This document shows, piece after piece, positions 59,158 through 64,000 of a stretch of DNA of 64,000 bases. The notes under the pieces were generated by a model. The model searched no databases, was not told the origin of the DNA, and was given only the letters and a program-made list of their open reading frames with translations. Location of the stretch: contig JAIVFH010000003.1 of assembly GCA_025765595.1 (NCBI GenBank), forward strand, positions 372,001 to 436,000, given 5' to 3'. The stretch's first letter is position 1; the number at the start of each line of letters is the position of its first letter. The stretch is from Obelidium mucronatum (Eukaryota; Chytridiomycota; Chytridiomycetes; Chytridiales; Chytriomycetaceae). The position numbers were made by a program, and so were the translations under genes.

Positions 59158-59744
59158 ATGGCAGTGGACTCTAAACCGCAACTTCTGAGCAACGCCGAAG
59201 TCCTTGAATTCCTTCGAACTTGTGATGTGCAGGACCATTTGACGAATAACAACAGCCAACATCTGCGAACAGTTACATTTGAGGTGTGCCAAAAACGCTC
59301 TCTCATCATTTTAGCTGTCGACAGCTCGAAAAACTATGATATCATACAGTGCACTGCTTCTTCAGATATCTGAAATATACTTCTCTCTCTTGTATCCACA
59401 TCATAGGTGACTCGATACCTCACCAACCAAGTCACAGCATCACCACTTTCATCAGCTCAAAGTCTAGCCCTCGCAAACAAACTAAAACCAATGGGACTTA
59501 TGAAGGCGGAAGTATTAATGATCTTGAACAATTGCCCAAGTTCACATGTTGAGCTGTATCTGGTGACTTGCGAAAAGAATGAAATGAGAGGAAAAGTCAC
59601 GTATTAATCGTGCTTCTTGCTTGAATGTAGATGATTGAAGAGCTGGGCGATCGGTTCAACGAAGAACAGGTGGAGGAAATGTTGGCGATAATCCAGGAAC
59701 ACGTTCAAGCGGCAACAGGCGGACCAACTGACATGACGGAGTAA
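59158..59744 (+). CDS. CRCP: RNA polymerase III subunit RPC9 / Rpc17 (CRCP)
   Basis: Stalk subunit of RNA polymerase III; with RPC8 it contacts TFIIIB and helps initiation. Three exons, about 135 residues. The N-terminus has QLLSNAEVLEFLRTCDVQDH, then LRTVTFEVTRYLTNQVTASP. The HRDC-like C-terminal domain has LKPMGLMKAEVLMILNNCPS followed by HVELYLV and, across the last intron, MIEELGDRFNEEQVEEMLAI. It ends GGPTDMTE. The LLSNxEV start and the L-T/M-KAE-LMILNxxPxSxVELYL block are the family signature. It begins 43 bp after COX10; the stop codon is almost fused to an AATAAA. Confidence 0.85.
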
Positions 59745-59748
59745 TAAA
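59743..59748 (+). terminator. AATAAA overlapping the RPC9 stop codon
   Basis: The hexamer starts on the second base of the TAA stop (TAATAAAA). If used, the 3' UTR would be only 10-30 nt; a downstream signal may be used instead. Confidence 0.4.
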
Positions 59749-59894
59749 AACATACTTTGTATTTTGAATTTGTTCAGAATTTTATTGTTACTTCTTTCTG
59801 AATCCAAGCAGTTGGTAACGATCCGATCAGGAGAAATTTCAAATCGGATTCCATCTGCCAAAACAACATCAAAACAAAAAAAAACATCCGAAAA

Positions 59895-61647
59895 ATGAAG
59901 CGCGCTTTGCAGAGCGTCGCAGCCGTCTCGCCGCCACCCGCGAGCAAGAAGCTGGCGGCATCCGTAAACGCCTCTGCCCGATGTGTTCTGCACTGGTTTC
60001 GCTCCGACTTGAGGCTGGCAGACAACACGGCCCTCTCCCACCTGCTGCAGCAGAAGCCACACCTCCCACTTGTTTGTCTCTTTGTAATCAGTCCGCAGGA
60101 ATGGTTCCAACACGACATGGCGCCAATCAAGGCGCGTTTCATTCTCTCAAACTTGAAATCACTAAAGTCACGGCTCCAAGATTTGTCGATTCCACTGATT
60201 GTTCGTGTTGCTGATTCGCGAAGATCTGTCCCTGGGGTTGTGAGGAATGTTGCTGTTGAGTTGGGTGTGGAATGTGTTTCTTGGAACTGGGAATACGAAG
60301 TTCATGAGGAGTGGCGGGATTTGAAAGTCATGGACTTATTGGAAAAAGGTGAGCACACTCTTTCCATCGTCTATCTTTTTTTTCTTGAGCTCAGAATACC
60401 ACCATTCTTTTTTTTTCCCCTCCACCTCAAAGACAATATTGGTCACCTTGGGACCCATGACCAGTGCATCATTGATACTTCGCGAATTCGCACAAAGGAA
60501 GGGAAACCTTATACTGTGTTTACACCGTTCAAAAAAACTTGGATTCTCAACCTCCAAAAGAATTCACACTTGATCAAACTCAATGCCGCGCCTACTTCCA
60601 ACCCGCACCCCATTTCCCCGGAATTGATGGAAATCATTAAGTCCTTGGACGACGATTCAAATATTCTGGCTTCTTCTCCCCCAGTTTTGCCACCCCCTTT
60701 CGCAGAACCCCCTCCAACAGTGGCAGCGTTTGCAGATTCAACATTCCCGGCTACCGAAGACGCCGCCATTACAAGGTTGACCACTTTTCTGGATGCGCGT
60801 GGAAAGGGGTACAAAGACAACCGTGATTTTCCAGGGAAAGACATTACGAGTAAATTGAGTCCTTACTTATCTTTGGGTGTCATTTCCCCGCGTACGTGTC
60901 TTGTGAAGGCGTTGGAAAAAAACGGTGGAAAGTATGACTCTGGAAATGAAGGGTTTGTCACTTGGATTAGCGAGGTATTACAACAATTTTTTTTTTTTAG
61001 TTTTTTCTTTGGTTTGCAGTATTTTTTTTTAACCCAACAAGTAGCTCTGCTGGAGAGATTTCTACCGCAACATTTTGATTGAATTCCCACGCGTCTCGAA
61101 AAACCTCCCCTTCAAGCTCGAAACAGACGCAGTCTTGTGGAAGGCGACTCCAGAAGACCCACTATTCCAGAAATGGTGCACCGGAAACACTGGCTTCCCA
61201 ATCGTTGATGCTGGAATGCGACAATTACTCGCAGAAGGATGGATGCATAACCGTGTCCGCATGATTGTGTCTAGTTTCCTGACCAAAGATTTGGGAATCG
61301 ATTGGAGATTGGGTGAAACCCATTTCATGAAGAATTTAATTGATGGGGATTTAGCGTCGAATAATGGGGGATGGCAGTGGAGTGCGTCGACTGGAACTGA
61401 TAGTCAGCCATACTTTCGAATCTTTAACCCAACGCTTCAAAGTGAGAGGTTTGATCCTGATGGATCTTATATACGGAAATATGTGCCAGAACTGCAAGGG
61501 CTGAAGGGGAAGGCGATTCATGAACCAAAAACTAGGTTGACTCCAAAAGAATGGGGAAAGTTGAATTATCCAGCTCCCATTGTGGACCACAAAACCGCGA
61601 GTAAGGCGTTTTTGGAGGTGTTCAAGAAGGGAATCAGCAAAGATTGA
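59895..61647 (+). CDS. PHR1: Class I CPD photolyase
   Basis: Blue-light FAD enzyme that splits cyclobutane pyrimidine dimers. Three exons, about 520 residues. A short basic, Ala-rich leader (possible nuclear or mitochondrial signal) precedes the antenna domain: VLHWFRSDLRLADNTALSHL, FVISPQEWFQHDMAPIKARF and CVSWNWEYEVHEEWRD. The FAD domain has KDITSKLSPYLSLGVISPRT, WISE joined to LCWRDFYRNILIEFPRV, VDAGMRQLLAEGWMHNRVRM, SSFLTKDLGIDWRLGE and NNGGWQWSASTGTDSQPYFR with IFNP. The last block is the class I CPD signature shared with bacterial and fungal enzymes. The end, FKKGISKD, is normal. A Pro/Ala-rich insert (about residues 255-285) lies between the domains. Cryptochrome-DASH or (6-4) type is less likely. 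Confidence 0.9.
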
Positions 61648-61781
61648 TGTTTTTAAATTATTGATGGGGGAAATGAGTAAATCTCCTTGTTGGATGAGTT
61701 CTCCGCCTTCCCCATTCTCTCTGTCATTCTCCTTGAAAAGAAAGAGATTTTCACCCCCTTCATATACATTCGTTTCAGAAA

Positions 61782-62434
61782 ATGCACCTTCAAGCCCCCT
61801 CCATGTGTATCAAGTGTGAGGCTGGGACAAATCACGGTTATGATTCAAACTGGAATGCCACAAAACCGGTTCTTTCTGCAAAGTCATATGTTTCTGGAAT
61901 GCTTGACGCGTACACGGTAAAAAAAAAATCGACTGACATGATTCAGCATTTGAAAAGACTTGTAGTTGAACAAGTTCTCACTCACAGTATTACACATATT
62001 ACCCCGACAAAAACTGGTCTGGATACACCACAAATGTCCACCCTACAACCGCCACTATTTTAGATTGCGCAAAAAAGGCAAAGTCTCATCGCGATAACTT
62101 TTTCAGCTACCAACCTTCTACATTGACGTGTTGGATACAATCCCCCAAACCCATTAACGCGCCAGTCAATATCATTATTCCTACGTCCAGCAGCAGGGCG
62201 GGAAACAGCGGTCGAGTAATGGGGTTCAACACAGTTCCATTTAGAGACTTTAAGAATGCTTTTGATCTTGGGAAAGGAAGATACCGCAATACGGAGGAAG
62301 AATGCGCACAAGCTTGTTTTGCAGATGACGATTGCGTGGTGGCCTCAAAAATGTATCGCGGATGTTACTTTAAAGGACCCGCGTCAGAGCCAGGAATTTA
62401 TGCTGGCACCGTTGTGTGGACTGTGTGGCGATGA
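61782..62434 (+). CDS. Cysteine-containing protein with a PAN/apple-like C-terminus
   Basis: Two exons with matching phase (intron from the GTAAAA at ~61917 to CTCACAG at ~61997). The first part has CIKCEAGTNHGYDSNWNATK, the second YYTYYPDKNWSGYTTNVHPT and TCWIQSPKPINAPVNIIIPT. The C-terminal ~45 residues, NTEEECAQACFADDDCVVAS plus KMYRGCYFKG, have the cysteine pattern of PAN/apple-like domains that bind carbohydrate or protein. An extracellular or wall location would fit, but the predicted start has no signal peptide. A splice acceptor (TTTCAG) lies just before the ATG, so an upstream exon may be missing. Single-domain, about 195 residues. Confidence 0.6.
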
Positions 62435-62443
62435 ATAACAAAG

Positions 62444-62449
62444 AATAAA
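62444..62449 (+). terminator. AATAAA polyadenylation signal, PAN-like gene
   Basis: Hexamer 10 nt after the stop codon, followed by a T-rich stretch. Confidence 0.5.
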
Positions 62450-62566
62450 ACTTTTTTTTTTCAATTTTTCTTTATAAAAGTTGGCTTAAACAACAATGAA
62501 ACACAAGCGTATCCAAAAAATGATATGACTATTATTTCTTTTCATACTTCCCCCCATTATCTTTTT

Positions 62567-63190
62567 TCAAACAGTTGTAATCATTTTTTCATTCAGCTCT
62601 TGAACTTCAGTGTTCAATTCATCAAAACTCTCCTTGTATTCGCCAGCCGCTTCTTTGTTCTTCAAGGATGACGGAGTAACAATCATGACACAGGAAGTGG
62701 GTCTTTTTGTGTTGCTTGCAGCTCCCAAGTCAGCCTTGGATGGTGTGTAAATGTATGGAACCGAGTTTTCCTCGCACAAGACAGGAAGGTGGGTAATAAC
62801 GTCGATAGGGGAAATGTCACCGGCAAGAACAACGATCCTGTATTACAAAGAGGATGGCAAACCAAAAAAAAAAAAAAAATAGGTGTAAGGGCAGGCAACA
62901 AAGTCTAAACTCCTCTCTTACCCTTTCGATCCCTTGCGCAAGCCCTTCACGATCTCCTTGACACCCCTCTTAACCGCTTTGCTCTTTGAAGCTTTCTTGA
63001 TAGCCTTGTATACTTTCTTTGTGAGCTTCTTTGAAGCCAACGGATGGGCAATGGGGTTCACGCTCAGCACTCGTTGTTCGTACGTTGGAGCGTCGTCTGT
63101 CTTTTGCTGATCAGCCGCATCGCCTTCTGCTTGGACGTCTTCGACTGGTTGCTTCTTCTCCTTCTTTGACTTTTTCTCGTCTTTGGCCAT
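62567..63190 (-). CDS. NHP2: H/ACA ribonucleoprotein subunit NHP2
   Basis: L7Ae-family RNA-binding protein of H/ACA snoRNPs, which guide pseudouridylation of rRNA and snRNA. Two exons: 63190-62921 approximately, and ~62837-62567. A Lys/Glu/Asp-rich tail (MAKDEKKSKKEKKQP) precedes VNPIAHPLASKKLTKKVYKA, KAVKRGVKEIVKGLRKGSKG, then VVLAGDISPIDVITHLPVLC and EENSVPYIYTPSKADLGAAS. The RGVKEVxKxLRKGxKG and AGDISPIDVxxHLPxxCE blocks are diagnostic of NHP2 over SNU13 or RPL7A. The C-terminal tail (ELNTEVQELNEKMITTV) is longer than in many orthologues and helical. Confidence 0.92.
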
Positions 63191-63284
63191 TTTGTGTGTG
63201 ATTGAGTCTTGTTGAAAAGAAAAGAAAAAACAAAAAAGAAAAACAGAAACAAGTTTTATTCATCATACATAAAAATAACGTGGT

Positions 63285-64000
63285 TCACTTGACTTGATTC
63301 CGTTCGAGAGTCACGAGCTCTGAATGCAGCTGCACCAGCGACTGCGTGTTCTCTAATTTTTCGGCGGAAAACACGGCGCCGCCGCCGACTTCGGAGAGAC
63401 GCAGCGGCGCCGGCGGCTTTACTTTTTCCCACCGCGGCCCGGCGGGCTTCTTGGTGTGGCGCACGCCGACTTCGGCCGGCGGCGGCGGCGGAGAGACGCT
63501 GCTGTTGACGCGTGCGCCCGGCGCGGGGCGCCGCCGGTGGCGCCGAACCAGCGCGGCGGCGCCGCCAACAACGGCGACACCAACGACGGCCGCGCCGATC
63601 GCCACGCCGAGCGTCAGCGCGCCCGAGTCTGGCGGCCGAGCGTCGGCCAGCGCCGCTGTTGGCGTCGCCGTCGCCGCTGTTGGCGCCGCGCGCGGCGGGA
63701 TTCCCGGCGGCGTTTTGCTTCCGCTTTCGCTCGCAGAATTCAGCGGCAGCAGCGCCATCGCATAGATGGCATTGGCGTCCGTGGCGTTCACGGCGCCGCA
63801 CGTTCCCAACGTGCCATTCGACGTCTTGCTGTTCCTGCACGCTCGGCACCCAGTCGATGTATTCAGATCGTCAATCAATCCTTGTGGTAAACTGAAGCAA
63901 TAGCAAGCAGTGTCGTCGTTGGAAATCTGCATTTCTGAGCTGTGGGTGCTGTTGAAGGAGGCTTGTGCTTTGGTAGAGCAGAAGTTGTTGCACTCCAAAG
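63285..64000 (-). CDS. Single-pass membrane protein with a WSC-like extracellular part (cut by window end)
   Basis: C-terminal 238 residues of a larger protein, open to the window edge. The outside part has regularly spaced cysteines (CNNFC, ACYCF, GCRACRNS, GTCGA, then NAIYAM) like the second half of a WSC domain, followed by a Ser/Thr/Pro/Ala-rich stretch. A membrane segment follows (LTLGVAIGAAVVGVAVVGGA) with RRHRRR on the cytosolic side. The tail of ~85 residues is Pro-rich (SVSPPPPPAEVG) and ends LERNQVK. This layout, WSC-like, Ser/Thr-rich linker, single TM and short tail, is that of fungal cell-wall stress sensors. The DNA is very GC-rich across the TM and linker. The WSC call is from the cysteine pattern only. 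Confidence 0.6.
   Translation of the reverse strand, partial: LECNNFCSTKAQASFNSTHSSEMQISNDDTACYCFSLPQGLIDDLNTSTGCRACRNSKTSNGTLGTCGAVNATDANAIYAMALLPLNSASESGSKTPPGIPPRAAPTAATATPTAALADARPPDSGALTLGVAIGAAVVGVAVVGGAAALVRRHRRRPAPGARVNSSVSPPPPPAEVGVRHTKKPAGPRWEKVKPPAPLRLSEVGGGAVFSAEKLENTQSLVQLHSELVTLERNQVK

Noticed and set aside
62107..62289. Minus-strand 60-codon frame resembling an Mpv17/PMP22 start (GALMGLGDCIQ)
   Set aside because: The downstream sequence lacks the rest of that family, and the plus strand gives a phase-consistent two-exon gene.
63346..63895. Three overlapping plus-strand frames of 127-144 codons
   Set aside because: Antisense to the membrane protein; Arg/Ala-rich composition only reflects high GC.

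Overview
This window looks like a gene-dense nuclear contig from a flagellated, zoosporic fungus (Chytridiomycota or a near relative). Three things point that way. Flagellar genes are present: an inner-arm dynein heavy chain of the DNAH10 type, IFT20, and a probable N-myristoylated stathmin-like protein. Several genes are fungal in style: a Ste18-type G-gamma with a CaaX box, a Pns1/SLC44-type transporter, Crz1-like C2H2 fingers, a class I CPD photolyase and a WSC-like membrane protein. Introns are short (mostly 45-85 nt, GT-AG) and genes lie tens to a few hundred bases apart on both strands. The lineage is an inference from gene content, not from a phylogeny. I saw no mobile element, tRNA, rRNA or CRISPR array.

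Layout. 1-7304: DUF155/Rmd1-like (-, cut by the window start), MND1 (+), ISCA2 (-), NIPSNAP (-), GCN20-like ABC-F ATPase (-). 7472-10415: PHF5A/Rds3, G-gamma and DRG1, all +. 10577-14681: stathmin-like protein, C2H2 factor and GLTP, all -. 14748-20887: fimbrin with a long N-terminal extension, a small acidic protein, and a choline-transporter-like protein, all +. 21141-37902: DNAH10 (about 4,700 residues) and an unidentified helical protein, both -. 37961-43348: possible SPICE1-like coiled coil (+), UBE2H (-), PMS2 (-). 43386-52096: a doubtful small ORF (-) and TOR kinase (+). 52130-57390: IFT20, a CH/coiled-coil protein and REC8, all -. 57434-62434: COX10, RPC9/CRCP, CPD photolyase and a PAN-like protein, all +. 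62567-64000: NHP2 and the C-terminal part of a WSC-like membrane protein, both - (the latter cut by the window end).

Functional themes. Meiosis and DNA repair (MND1, REC8, PMS2, photolyase), flagellum and cytoskeleton (DNAH10, IFT20, stathmin-like, fimbrin, CH/coiled coil), growth control and translation (TOR, GCN20-like, DRG1), mitochondria (ISCA2, COX10, NIPSNAP) and RNA machinery (PHF5A, NHP2, RPC9). These are ordinary eukaryotic neighbours rather than one pathway. Four divergent pairs have only 37-66 bp between start codons, so promoters must be shared or overlapping.

Most exon structures were rebuilt by hand from conserved protein motifs and splice-site phase. The weakest are the TOR 5' end, the middle of REC8 and one intron of the 36686-37902 gene. 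A recurring feature is GC-rich, alanine-rich DNA confined to the first part of several genes whose remainder is AT-rich.
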